Below, in pieces: positions 18,173-26,724 of a stretch of 64,000 nucleotides of DNA. The notes under the pieces are model-generated. The model saw only the letters and a list, made by a program, of their open reading frames with translations. It was not told the DNA's origin and made no database searches. The position numbers and the translations under genes are program-made. Positions within the stretch are counted from its first letter, which is position 1, and each line of letters begins with the position of its first letter. Source of the DNA: Armatimonadota bacterium (GTDB taxonomy: Bacteria; Armatimonadota; UBA10988); contig JACRKZ010000008.1 of assembly GCA_016235455.1 (NCBI GenBank), forward strand, positions 51,584 through 115,583, in the 5' to 3' direction.

Positions 18173-18227
18173 GATGGCGCGGACGACGCAGATGGCCCGT
18201 GGGCTCATCCGCATCATCCGCGCCATC
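18173..18227 (-). terminator. Long hairpin between convergent SDR and GDSL genes
   Basis: Arms 18173-18194 and 18206-18227 pair over 22 positions. On the minus strand all three non-Watson-Crick positions become G-U wobbles, and the stem is extended by GCCC/GGGC at 18195-18204. The asymmetry suggests that the RNA of the GDSL gene (ending at 18259) is the one that folds. There is no U-tract. It carries a repeated CGCAGATGGC unit (from 18170 and from 18188). Confidence 0.6.
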
Positions 18228-18258
18228 TTTGGGTGTTGGGGGCAGGCTGCGTCTCAGC

Positions 18259-19554
18259 TCAGTCCAGCACGTCGCCGATGACCATGATCGAGCCGATCCA
18301 CAGGTTCGTGCCGTCGTACTTCTTGGGGTCGAAGCCGGGCTTGTCCTTCTCGCGGTCGGTGACCGAGGCGCGGCTGGGTTGGTCGGCGCGGAGCGTGACC
18401 TTGATGGTGTGCTCGCCAGGCCCCAGATCCCGGGCGATGAACAGATTGGCCAGCCGGTAGTAGGTGCAGTAGCTGTCGAACCGACCCACCGGGCCGCTCT
18501 TCCTGCCATCCACCTCGATGTCGACCTGGCCGCCGTCGGGGCCGAGCAGGTCATACAGCTTGACCGTCTGACCCTTGACCCGGAAGGTGATGGTCGAGCC
18601 CGGCTTGGCGGTGTGCCACAGCTCCGGCAGGCGGTCGACGAAGTTACGCGCCAGGCCCTCGGTCGGCGGCATCTTGGTCCACTCGCCACCGAGCATGGAG
18701 GCGCGCAGTGGCACCAGCTTGGCGGCGTCCCAGTTGTCGGCGATGAGCGGTGAGCGCAGGCTGTGTTCCTCGGCCTTGGCGCCCTGCCGCCATGCGGTCA
18801 GCGCCTCGATGAGCACCTGTGTATAGACTACATGGCCGCCCTCGATGTGCGGATGCACACCGTCGTCGGAGAACAGGATCACGCCGTCGGGCGTCGGCTG
18901 CTTCTCGCCGCCGACCACCTTGGGCACGTAGATCAGCTTGCCCTCCTGGGCCAACTGCACGGTCTTGAGCGCCACGTTGATCGAAGGGATGTCGTACCAC
19001 GCCGCCACCATCTCATGCGCCGAGGCGGCCGGCGGGTTCAGGCCCTTCTCCAGGTCCTTCTCATAGCCGGTGCGGAAGGTGTAGACGAAGCAGATGTCGA
19101 TGGCCGGATCGGCGATCAGCGTCTGGCGGACGATGCCCTCCATGCCGCGAAAGCAGTCGTTGGCCGCCATGCCGCCGTCGTTCACGGCGAACTCGACGAA
19201 GACCAGATCGGGCTTCTTGCTCAGCACATCCTGCCAGCAGCGGTAGACGCCATGCTCGGAGTTCGTGCCGCCAATGGTGGCGTTGATCTCGGTCAGCTTG
19301 GCGGCCGGCCAGGTCTTGCGGAACCAGTCGAAGGTCTTCACGCGCCAGCCCGGCTGCGCGGTGATGCTGCCGCCGAAGTAGGCGATCTTGACGTCCTTGC
19401 CGGCGTCGAGTTTGGCCAGCACGTTGGGGATGCCCGAACGGCGTACAGCCATCTGCGCGGGCTGCTGCGCATAGGGCTTCATGGGCTCGGCGGCCGGGGC
19501 GGCCACCACCAGCGCCAGCAGGCCGAACAGGAGACCGAGAAACCGGGTCAACAT
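18259..19554 (-). CDS. Secreted SGNH/GDSL-family hydrolase (esterase-like)
   Basis: A 431-residue exported protein with a signal peptide of about 22 residues (LTRFLGLLFGLLALVVAAPAA). The SGNH nucleophile is S63 in YFGGSITAQPG, the Asn block is AVNDGG, and the Asp-His pair is in DDGVHPHIEGGH. A beta-rich C-terminal part follows (from about residue 290). The family deacetylates polysaccharides or cleaves simple esters; the exact substrate is unknown. The ATG at 19554 has a good GGAGG site at proper distance; the upstream frame to 19599 is not needed. It fits the surrounding carbohydrate-degradation genes. Confidence 0.85.
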   Translation of the reverse strand: MLTRFLGLLFGLLALVVAAPAAEPMKPYAQQPAQMAVRRSGIPNVLAKLDAGKDVKIAYFGGSITAQPGWRVKTFDWFRKTWPAAKLTEINATIGGTNSEHGVYRCWQDVLSKKPDLVFVEFAVNDGGMAANDCFRGMEGIVRQTLIADPAIDICFVYTFRTGYEKDLEKGLNPPAASAHEMVAAWYDIPSINVALKTVQLAQEGKLIYVPKVVGGEKQPTPDGVILFSDDGVHPHIEGGHVVYTQVLIEALTAWRQGAKAEEHSLRSPLIADNWDAAKLVPLRASMLGGEWTKMPPTEGLARNFVDRLPELWHTAKPGSTITFRVKGQTVKLYDLLGPDGGQVDIEVDGRKSGPVGRFDSYCTYYRLANLFIARDLGPGEHTIKVTLRADQPSRASVTDREKDKPGFDPKKYDGTNLWIGSIMVIGDVLD

Positions 19555-19602
19555 AGCTACCTCCGTCGGGGCCACAGTTGGCCCCGGCGAGTGCGACACC
19601 TT

Positions 19603-20109
19603 CTAAGCGTCGACCCGCCCCTTGTCGACGAACTCCAACTCGGCCGCCGCGGCCACGTCGGCGCAGAGGCGCACCAACTGCGCCTCGTGGATGCGGTCAT
19701 CGACCTTGGCGGCTGTACCGTCGGGCCTGAACAGCACGATCATGCAGCGCAGCCCCTTGGGTCGCAGGATGTACTGCGCGGTCTCCAGGCGCTCGAACTC
19801 GCGCAGGTTGAACCAGCGCCGCACCTTGCGGTGCTTGCCGTGCACGCGCACCACCTGCAGACGCCGCACCCGCGGCTGTACCACCAGGTACTCGCGCGGG
19901 TCGTTGCGCAGCAGCCAGACGCCCGCGCCCATGGCCGGCCCCGCGAAAAGGAACAGCCACGGATCGCCAAAGCCGATGGCCAGGAAGAAGCCGACGATGC
20001 CGGAAACCAGCAACACCCAGCCGTGAATGCGGTAGGTGCCCTCAAGCCGGTACTGCAGCTCGTAGGCGCCGGCCGGCGTGGCGTCCTTGCGTCCTGCCGC
20101 CCGCTTCAC
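19603..20109 (-). CDS. Small membrane protein, unknown function
   Basis: A 168-residue protein with two adjacent hydrophobic segments (WVLLVSGIVGFFLAIGFG and WLFLFAGPAMGAGVWLL) and a C-terminal cytoplasmic-type domain that is basic around YLVVQPRVRRLQVVRVHGKHRK. The arrangement of two helices plus a beta-rich domain resembles small PH-like membrane proteins, but I do not recognise a family. It overlaps the stop of the inositol-phosphatase gene upstream by four bases, so the two are probably co-translated. Confidence 0.65.
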   Translation of the reverse strand: MKRAAGRKDATPAGAYELQYRLEGTYRIHGWVLLVSGIVGFFLAIGFGDPWLFLFAGPAMGAGVWLLRNDPREYLVVQPRVRRLQVVRVHGKHRKVRRWFNLREFERLETAQYILRPKGLRCMIVLFRPDGTAAKVDDRIHEAQLVRLCADVAAAAELEFVDKGRVDA

Positions 20110-20921
20110 CAGCGCTCTCCCACCACGGGCCGCGCCGCGTCGCGCATGACGTCCAGACTGTGCTCGCCGCAGGCGATGATGCCCTCATCGCAGACGCGGC
20201 CATCGAGCAGCGCCGCCAAGTTGGGGTTGAAGCCGGCCAGGTTGGTGATCCGCCCACCGGCCGCCAGCACCAGCGCCGCGCCAGCCACGATGTCCCATAG
20301 GTAGTCGCCCTGCCACATGCCGCCGCGGCACGCGCCGCTCGCCACCATGGCGAAGTGCATCTGCGCCGAGCCCAGGCAGCGCGGCCGAATGGCCGCCGGG
20401 AAGCGCAGCTTGGCCTGCATGAGATGCGGAGAGAAGGCGATCGGGTCGGTCCGCTGCCACGGCGTACGGTCGTCCCAGACCCGCAGCGGCTCGCCGTTGA
20501 GCCAGGCGCCCAGGCCGACCGCGCCCTTGAACATCTCGTTGGTCACCGGCTGATAGAGCACGCCCAGCACCGGTTCACCGGCCTCCATCAGCCCGATGGC
20601 GATGCACCAGATAGGCATGCGGTGCACGAAGTTGGTGGTGCCGTCGATGGGGTCGATGACCCACACGCGCTTGGCATCCAACATGCCGCGCCGACCCATC
20701 TCCTCACCCAGTTGGCTGTCGTGCGGGAAGGCGCGCTCCAGTTCGTCGCGTACCGCCTGCTCCACGGCCCGGTCGGCACACGTCACCCACGAACTGTCGC
20801 TCTTGCGCTCGGCCTGCATATCGGCCACGTCGCCGCGGTAATAGCGCAGCGCAATGGCCCCCGCGCGCCGCGCGATGTCGGTCACCTGGTCCAGAACCGC
20901 CTGAGCTTCCACTGGTGTCAT
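20106..20921 (-). CDS. Inositol monophosphatase family protein
   Basis: A 271-residue magnesium-dependent phosphatase of the IMPase/SuhB/HisN family. The metal-binding signatures are GEEMG and WVIDPIDGTTNFVH, and the C-terminal signature is DYLWDIVAGAALVLAAGG. The likely reaction is dephosphorylation of inositol or histidinol phosphate; sequence alone does not choose. I take the ATG at 20921. A TATCCT hexamer ends about seven bases before it, with AAGG in between, so the mRNA may have almost no leader. The gene is followed by a membrane-protein gene overlapping by four bases. Confidence 0.9.
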   Translation of the reverse strand: MTPVEAQAVLDQVTDIARRAGAIALRYYRGDVADMQAERKSDSSWVTCADRAVEQAVRDELERAFPHDSQLGEEMGRRGMLDAKRVWVIDPIDGTTNFVHRMPIWCIAIGLMEAGEPVLGVLYQPVTNEMFKGAVGLGAWLNGEPLRVWDDRTPWQRTDPIAFSPHLMQAKLRFPAAIRPRCLGSAQMHFAMVASGACRGGMWQGDYLWDIVAGAALVLAAGGRITNLAGFNPNLAALLDGRVCDEGIIACGEHSLDVMRDAARPVVGERW

Positions 20922-20965
20922 GCGCCTTAGGATACACCCAATGAGCCCCGCCGGCAGCCCCAACC

Positions 20966-21021
20966 AAAAACGGTGTCAGGACCCGTTTCCGCGAGCGGAA
21001 ACGGGTCCTGACACCGTTTTT
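20966..21021. repeat. Perfect palindrome with 27-bp arms (REP-like / bidirectional terminator)
   Basis: Left arm 20966-20992 and right arm 20995-21021 are exact reverse complements around a GA centre. The arm reads AAAAACGGTGTCAGGACCCG and continues with TTTCCGC. Each strand therefore gives a 27-bp hairpin ending in a run of T, so it could terminate the DUF4340 operon, which stops at 21043. The GGTGTCAGGACCC core resembles REP-type palindromes spread by REP-associated tyrosine transposases; that link is from general knowledge and no such transposase is in the window. Confidence 0.85.
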
Positions 21022-21042
21022 GTCCGATAGATGCCTGGCTGG

Positions 21043-23037
21043 CTAGCCGGGCGGCATGCCCATCGGCATGCCACCCATGGGCTGCTCGGGAGCCGGCTCG
21101 AACTCCTGGCCGGAGCGCGCGAAGCGCATCAGGTAGGAACCGTCGTCGTTGCGCACCACGATGTCCTTGCCCTCGGCCTTGGCGAACGCGGCCATCGACT
21201 TGGAGTCGGGGTCGCGGCCAATCAGCAGCGTCTGCTTGGAGCCGTTGTTGAGCGTCACCACGAGGGTGCACTCGGGCTCCTTCAGACCGTACTTGGCCAG
21301 GTCGGGGGCCTTGTCGGCCATCCACTCGTCGCCGCGCACGTCTTCGAGGTCGGTCAGCAGGCCGGAGACGCGGCCGAAGTCGGCCTTCTTCTCCTCGGCC
21401 GGCTTGGGCTTCTCCTTGGCGTCCTTGACCGGCTGCGGCTCGATTTTGTAGACCCAGTCGCTGGCGCCACGGCAGGTCAGCGTGACCGTGTCACGGTCCT
21501 TGGCCTTCATGACGATCGACTTGATCTCGGTGCGGTCGAGCCGGAGCACCTGCAGGTCGCGCAGCCGCTCGGCCTTGGTCTCCAGGCCACGGACCAGACT
21601 GCCGTTGGCCTTGAAGACCACTGGGTTGTCCGCGCGCTTGAAGAACGTGCCCGAGCCATCACTCGCCGCCTTGCCGATGCTCAGCAGCGGCAGCTTGGTG
21701 GTACCTTCCTCGATGGCGATGGTGCAGGTCGGCTTGTCCAGGCCGTACTGTTCCAGCGCGCCGGGCTCGTCCACGAAGCCAGTGGCCTGCAGGCCCTTGA
21801 GGTCCTGGAGCAGCTTCTCCACCTTCTTCGAGTCGGCGGTCAGCGCTTGCGGCTTCTTGAGTTGCCACACGCCCGGCTTGTCCTTGACCGGCGCGCCCTT
21901 CTCGAGTTCCACCGTGCTGGTGCCCACGGTGTAGGCGACCTTGGTCGCGTTGATCGTGTTCACCGCCAGGATGGTCTTGTCGCGCAAGTCCTGCGGGGTC
22001 TTGAGCAGGGCCGCATAGAGCGAGCCCGGTACCTGCACCACCTCGGTCTCGCCACGGCGCTGCACGTAGACCTTCTCTTCGGGCTGCGGCGGCGGCTGGT
22101 TGGGGTTCATCTGCGGCTGCTGCGCCGGCGCTTCCGTGATGGAGCCGCCGAGCGACAGACCGAACTCACCCTTGGCGCCGGTGCTCACGGTGATCGTGAC
22201 ACGCGGCTTGTCCAGCCCGTAGCTGGCCGGCGATTTGGGGGCCGGATCGACGAACTTGTCGATCTTGGTGCTGGCCAGCGAGGCCAGAAGGTTGTCCACG
22301 GCATTGGCGTCCGCGGGGTACTTCTTGGCGCCGGCGGCCAGCTCCCAGTTGCCCTTCTCGTTCTTGGCCAGCTTCATGCTGCCGGCGGGATAGGCCAACT
22401 CGATGCTCTTGGCATCGTTGGCGGCCAGGGCCAGCAGCGTCTTGTCGCGCAGGTCGCCCACCTGCTTCTTGATCAGGTTCTCGTCGACATAGGCCTGGGC
22501 GAACAGCAGCACCAGCGCCTTGCCTTGCACCTGAGCGAAGCAGTTGTCCTTGTTCAGCGTGGACTCGCCGAACTGCACGGTGCCGGTCTTGCCCTTGGCG
22601 TCCTTGAGCAGCAGCGTCACGCGCGGCTTGCCCAGGCCGGTGTCGGCGTCCGACAGCTCCTTGGCCTGCTCCTTGGTATAGGAGCTCACGGCCTTGGCGC
22701 TCAGCAGCGTCTTGATGAACGCGCTGGTCGCCACGCGGTCAGCATCGCCCTTGAGCGGGCTGATGATCTTCCAATCATCCTCGCCGGACGCATCCTTGGC
22801 GTCCTTCTTCGCGTCCTTGGCGTCGGCCTTCTTGGCCACGCGTTGCAGCGTCAGCGTGTCGCTCTCGCGCGTGATGGTGATCTCCTGGACATCGGCCTCC
22901 TTCTTGAAGCCGGCCAGCTGCACCACGCTGCGGTCCGCGGTCTTGTCGGGCTTCTCCGCGCCCGCCTCGAACTTGTACACGTACAAGCCGAGCAGGGCAC
23001 AGATGACCACTAGACCCAGGGTATTGCGTCCCTTCAC
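21043..23037 (-). CDS. DUF4340-domain membrane-anchored protein
   Basis: A 664-residue protein with one N-terminal membrane anchor (TLGLVVICALLGLYVYKF) and several repeats of the DUF4340 type, each with the pattern ...YGLDKPRVTITV or YGLKEPECTLVV followed by a GxxxxDGSG segment. These domains are usually encoded next to GldF/GldG-like ABC components, as here. The function is unknown; an envelope-associated role is likely. The GTG at 23037 has GGAGG eight bases upstream. The longer frame to 23298 overlaps gldG and is not real. The C-terminus is Met/Pro/Gly-rich. It is the last gene of the ABC operon. Confidence 0.88.
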   Translation of the reverse strand: MKGRNTLGLVVICALLGLYVYKFEAGAEKPDKTADRSVVQLAGFKKEADVQEITITRESDTLTLQRVAKKADAKDAKKDAKDASGEDDWKIISPLKGDADRVATSAFIKTLLSAKAVSSYTKEQAKELSDADTGLGKPRVTLLLKDAKGKTGTVQFGESTLNKDNCFAQVQGKALVLLFAQAYVDENLIKKQVGDLRDKTLLALAANDAKSIELAYPAGSMKLAKNEKGNWELAAGAKKYPADANAVDNLLASLASTKIDKFVDPAPKSPASYGLDKPRVTITVSTGAKGEFGLSLGGSITEAPAQQPQMNPNQPPPQPEEKVYVQRRGETEVVQVPGSLYAALLKTPQDLRDKTILAVNTINATKVAYTVGTSTVELEKGAPVKDKPGVWQLKKPQALTADSKKVEKLLQDLKGLQATGFVDEPGALEQYGLDKPTCTIAIEEGTTKLPLLSIGKAASDGSGTFFKRADNPVVFKANGSLVRGLETKAERLRDLQVLRLDRTEIKSIVMKAKDRDTVTLTCRGASDWVYKIEPQPVKDAKEKPKPAEEKKADFGRVSGLLTDLEDVRGDEWMADKAPDLAKYGLKEPECTLVVTLNNGSKQTLLIGRDPDSKSMAAFAKAEGKDIVVRNDDGSYLMRFARSGQEFEPAPEQPMGGMPMGMPPG

Positions 23038-23042
23038 GACGA

Positions 23043-24719
23043 CTACCTCCGCGACCGCGCCACGGACATCGCGATGCCCGCGCCAATGCACAGGAGCAAG
23101 GGCAGCAGGAAGGTGAAGAGCATGACCTTGTTGAGCTTGGCCTTGGTCATCTCGATCTTGCGGTCCTTCTCGTCGTCCCACGGGTTCTTGGGGCGGATGC
23201 CCATGTCCTTGGTGTTGTCCGACAGCCAGTTCACCGCGTCCGTGGCGATGAGTGAGTTGGCCACCTGGCCACCGGCGATCGGCAGCGTCAGGAACCACGG
23301 CGTGCCCACCGCGACGATGCGCGTGCCCAGTTCAGTCTTGGTGTCGGGCGCCTTCTTGTCGTCCTTGGGATCAACCACCGGCGCGCGCTTGCCCACCGCG
23401 GCGACCAAGTCGAACGGACCCTTGGGCCCGCCGGTCACCGCGCTGGTCGGCGAACTGGTGACCAGGCTCGAGTACTCCATCTCGGTGGGTACGGTGCCCT
23501 GCTTGAACGAGCCAGTGCGGTTGAACACCGCGACCAGCCGGCTCTTCTTCAGGTCGTTGACGATGGGGTGCGAGCCCAGGTTGGTGGCGTAGAAGAAGCT
23601 CGGCTCCTGCACGCTCAGCGCCTGGTCCTCGACCATGCCCGTCTGCCACTCGATGCCGTACTCTTTGAGCAGGTCGGCCAGGTTGCTCTTGCTCGACGGG
23701 TCGAGCACGGCGAACAGGCGGCCGTTGTTCTGCAGGTACTTGCGCATCGTATCGAGTTCGGCCTTGGCAAACGGCGCCTTGGCGCCGACCGTGGCCAGCA
23801 CGGTGCAGTCGGCCGGGATCTCCTTGGCCATGGGCAGCTCGACCACTTCGAAGCGGTCATCGGTCAGGGCCTGCTTGAGCTGGGCCAGGTTCTGGCTGTC
23901 GCTGGCCAGCGGGTCCTGCTGCTGCTGTTGGCCGGCGGGACCGGCCATGGCCACCTCGCCGTGACCGGTGAGGAAGTAGACCTTGCGCTTCTTGCCCTTG
24001 TCGTCCAGCAGCTTGCTCAGCGACCGGGTGATCTGGCTCTCGTCCAGGCTCGGCACCGACTCGACCGCCTTGGGGTCCTTCTTGAAGCGCAGCAGACAGC
24101 CGGCCGAGGGCAGCGCTGTCAAGCCCGATTCCTTGGCGACCTCGGTGGCCCGCTTGGACACATACGGGTCCAACGTGGTCACGGTCAGGTTCGGGTTGAG
24201 CCGCTTGTACTCCTCGAGCCGCTTCTTGTTCAGCTCCAGGCTGCGCGCCGTGTCGGGGCTGATCTGGCTGTAGCGGTCCATCGGCACCAAGGCGAACAGC
24301 TCGACGGGGTTGTCGGACTTGATCGTCTTGACGATGTTCTTGGTCTGCGTGGACAGCGAGTAGTATTTGCCGGCGGTCAGGTCGAGCTTCTTGTCGCCAA
24401 ACTGGCGCGGCACGATCCAGTAGTTGACCATCAGCAGGATGCCGAACACGGCCAGCAGCGTGCCGAAGGCATTGACGTTCATCGCCATGCCGCGGCTACC
24501 GCCGACGCGCAGCAGTTCATCCTTGTTGCAGATCGCCCAGGTGAGCGCGCCAACGATGGCGACCGCCAGCAGGCCGATGTCGCGGCCCTTGTTGAACGGC
24601 AGGTTCTGCATCTTGATATAGGCCAGCGCCACCAGGGCGATCACCGCCACAGCGCCCGCCACGATGCCCAGAATGAGCGCGGGGCTCTTGGGGCTCTTGG
24701 GGTTCATCTCTTGCGCCAT
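23043..24719 (-). CDS. GldG-like ABC transporter auxiliary protein
   Basis: A 558-residue protein with three N-terminal hydrophobic segments (residues 12-35, 43-62, 84-105), a large extracytoplasmic domain with a glutamine-amidotransferase-like/GldG core (RKVYFLTGHGE, LLKEYGIEW, TMRKYLQNNGRLFAVLDPSS), and a C-terminal membrane helix (VMLFTFLLPLLLCIGAGIAM). It is known as ABC_transp_aux or GldG in gliding Bacteroidetes, where it works with GldF and GldA. Here no gliding genes accompany it. It contains a short glutamine run (QQQQQ) near residue 258. It lies 12 nt after the permease gene. Confidence 0.88.
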   Translation of the reverse strand: MAQEMNPKSPKSPALILGIVAGAVAVIALVALAYIKMQNLPFNKGRDIGLLAVAIVGALTWAICNKDELLRVGGSRGMAMNVNAFGTLLAVFGILLMVNYWIVPRQFGDKKLDLTAGKYYSLSTQTKNIVKTIKSDNPVELFALVPMDRYSQISPDTARSLELNKKRLEEYKRLNPNLTVTTLDPYVSKRATEVAKESGLTALPSAGCLLRFKKDPKAVESVPSLDESQITRSLSKLLDDKGKKRKVYFLTGHGEVAMAGPAGQQQQQDPLASDSQNLAQLKQALTDDRFEVVELPMAKEIPADCTVLATVGAKAPFAKAELDTMRKYLQNNGRLFAVLDPSSKSNLADLLKEYGIEWQTGMVEDQALSVQEPSFFYATNLGSHPIVNDLKKSRLVAVFNRTGSFKQGTVPTEMEYSSLVTSSPTSAVTGGPKGPFDLVAAVGKRAPVVDPKDDKKAPDTKTELGTRIVAVGTPWFLTLPIAGGQVANSLIATDAVNWLSDNTKDMGIRPKNPWDDEKDRKIEMTKAKLNKVMLFTFLLPLLLCIGAGIAMSVARSRR

Positions 24720-24731
24720 TGCGTCGTCTCC

Positions 24732-25454
24732 TTAGCGCCAGCGGCTCGAAGCCACCATCAACTTGCTGGCAAACAGCAGGAAGTAGATGGCCGAGCAGTA
24801 CCAGACGACTTCCTGCAGCGAGATGACCCCGCGCCAGAAGTCTTCGTGGTGTCCCAGCATGGAGAACCAGGCCAGGAACTGCAGCGACTTCGAGGGGTTG
24901 TCCTTGAAGAAGCTGATCAGCCACAGCGCCAGGCTGGAAACGATGGTCGTCACCGCGGCGACGATCTGCGAGTTGGTCAGCGAGCTGAAGAACAGGCCTA
25001 GGGCCAGCACATAGCCGCTGAAGAACAGGAAGCCGACGTAGCCGCCGATGATCTTGCCCACGTCGGGCTTGCCCAGCACGCGGAAGGCCACGGCATAGAT
25101 GCCGGAGACCAGCACCAGGCTGCACATATAGAGCATCGAGGCCAGGTACTTGCCCAGCACCAGTTGCCATTCGGTGATCGGTGAGGTGAGCAACAGCTCG
25201 ATGGTGCCGACGCCTTGGTCGCCACCTCGCTCTCCGGCCAGGAGGCGCATGGTCAGCAGCGGCAGCACCATGATCAGCAGAATGGTGCAGTTGCGGAACA
25301 ACGGCTCCATGTCGGCCGAGGCGCTGGGGCTACCCAGGATCAGGTAGAAGATGAGCCCGGCGAAGAGGATCCAGCAGCTCATCACGACATAGCCCACAGG
25401 CCCGGTGAAGTAGGCCTTCACCTCGCGCTGGGCGATGGTCCAGATGTTGCGCAT
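24732..25454 (-). CDS. ABC transporter permease (GldF/ABC-2 type)
   Basis: A 240-residue integral membrane protein with about six hydrophobic helices and the ABC-2 features GTIELLLTSPITEWQLVLGKYLAS and the N-terminal IAQREVKAYFTGPVGYVV. It partners the ATPase encoded just upstream and the GldG-like protein downstream. The ATG at 25454 overlaps the ATPase stop as TGATG; a GTG one codon earlier is also possible. The substrate is unknown. Confidence 0.9.
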   Translation of the reverse strand: MRNIWTIAQREVKAYFTGPVGYVVMSCWILFAGLIFYLILGSPSASADMEPLFRNCTILLIMVLPLLTMRLLAGERGGDQGVGTIELLLTSPITEWQLVLGKYLASMLYMCSLVLVSGIYAVAFRVLGKPDVGKIIGGYVGFLFFSGYVLALGLFFSSLTNSQIVAAVTTIVSSLALWLISFFKDNPSKSLQFLAWFSMLGHHEDFWRGVISLQEVVWYCSAIYFLLFASKLMVASSRWR

Positions 25455-26425
25455 CACGCCACCTCCTCGGCCGGCGTTTCGACCGCCAAGCCGGCTTCGT
25501 CGGTGGTCAACTCGACGAAAATGTCTTCCAGCGTGCGCCGCGGGACTTCCAGCCCGCGCAGGCCGAAGCCGCCCTGCACCACGGCGCGCGCCAGTTCCTC
25601 GCGCAGGTCGCCCGAGGCACTGACCTGCAGGTTGTATCCGTCGGTGTCCGAGCCATCGACCACGGTCACGCCGGACACGCCCTGGACCGCCCGCAGCGCG
25701 CCGAGCAGCGCGTCCTTGGCGCCGCGCGCCTGCAGGCTGAGCGACAGCGCGCCGCTGGCCGCGCGGTTGCGCAGGCCCACGGGCGTGTCGTCGGCGACGA
25801 TGCGGCCGCGGTTGATCATCAGCACGCGGTCACACACCAGCTCCACTTCGGGCAGGATGTGCGTGCTGAGGATGATGGTATGCTCGCCGGCCAGGTTCTT
25901 GATGGTCTCGCGCACGTCGCGGATCTGCACCGGGTCGAGGCTGGCCGTCGGCTCGTCGAGGATGAGCACGTCGGGGTTGTGCACCAGCGCCTGGGCCAAG
26001 CCGCAGCGCTGGCGATAGCCGCGCGACAGATGGCCGATGAGATCGCGCCGCCGATGCAGCAGACCGCACGAGTCCATGACCTTGTCGAGGCGCTCGGACA
26101 GTTCGCTCCAGGTGACGCCGTTGAGCCGTGCCATGTAGGTCAGGTACGACTCGACGCTCATGTCCAGGTACAGCGGCACGTTCTCGGGCAGATAGCCGAT
26201 GCGTCGCCGCACCTCAATGCTCTGCTCGAAGATGTCGTAGCCGGCAATCTTCACCTTACCGCTGGTGGCGGGCAGGAAGCAGGTCAACACGCGCATGGTC
26301 GTGGTCTTGCCGGCGCCGTTTGGCCCCAGAAAGCCCAGAATCTCGCCCTTTTTCACCTCGAACGAGATGTGGTCCACCGCGGTCCGGCTACCGTAGGCCT
26401 TCACCAGGTCTTGGACTTCAATCAT
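25454..26425 (-). CDS. ABC transporter ATP-binding protein (GldA/CcmA-like)
   Basis: A 323-residue ATPase that energises the GldF-like permease. Walker A is at residues 34-41 (GPNGAGKT), the signature is LSRGYRQR, Walker B is VLILDEPTASLDP, and the H loop is ILSTHIL. A C-terminal extension of about 100 residues beyond the core is typical of this ABC-2 subgroup. The ATG at 26425 gives the canonical IEVQDLVKAYG start; the longer frame to 26545 is not supported. It is the first gene of a four-gene operon: ATPase, permease, GldG, DUF4340. Confidence 0.94.
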   Translation of the reverse strand: MIEVQDLVKAYGSRTAVDHISFEVKKGEILGFLGPNGAGKTTTMRVLTCFLPATSGKVKIAGYDIFEQSIEVRRRIGYLPENVPLYLDMSVESYLTYMARLNGVTWSELSERLDKVMDSCGLLHRRRDLIGHLSRGYRQRCGLAQALVHNPDVLILDEPTASLDPVQIRDVRETIKNLAGEHTIILSTHILPEVELVCDRVLMINRGRIVADDTPVGLRNRAASGALSLSLQARGAKDALLGALRAVQGVSGVTVVDGSDTDGYNLQVSASGDLREELARAVVQGGFGLRGLEVPRRTLEDIFVELTTDEAGLAVETPAEEVA

Positions 26426-26724
26426 CCACCGCTCTCCAAAATGGCTGCGATAGCGCCTCACCCGCCCACCTGTCAGGTCCGCTAGGGCCGACGCCAGTGT
26501 TCCCGTACCCCCAGCCTGGGCCGGTGTTACAGCGGGTTCCCGCACCCAGCCCCAAATAGCCAGACCAGCCCGCGCGCGGGCTCACCTGGTGGGCTTGGGC
26601 AACAAGTTACTGATCGACTACGCTCGTGTCAATGCAACGTGGCACCCGTGACGCAGCCGTTACACCCCCATGGGCTGGCAGGGAGCACGGCCGCCCGCGG
26701 CCGTGTGTTGGTCGCGGCGCGGCG
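26426..26724. other. Non-coding gap between the ABC operon and the glnD-stressosome operon
   Basis: A 299-bp stretch with no convincing gene. It holds a perfect 16-nt palindrome, agcccgcgcgcgggct (26567-26582), flanked by ACCAG and CTGGT, and a candidate minus-strand promoter just beyond it. The palindrome may be an operator, a terminator of the upstream operon or leader structure of the ABC operon; the sequence does not decide. Confidence 0.6.
26604..26632 (-). promoter_or_regulatory. Candidate promoter for the ABC operon
   Basis: On the minus strand a perfect TTGACA (26632-26627), a 17-nt spacer and TAACTT (26609-26604), which matches the -10 consensus at only three of six positions. It would give a leader of about 170 nt to the ATPase ATG. 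Confidence 0.4.

Noticed and set aside
18763..20304. Open frame on the plus strand opposite the GDSL esterase and membrane-protein genes
   Set aside because: His/Gly/Arg-rich translation typical of an antisense shadow, with no motif or ribosome-binding site.
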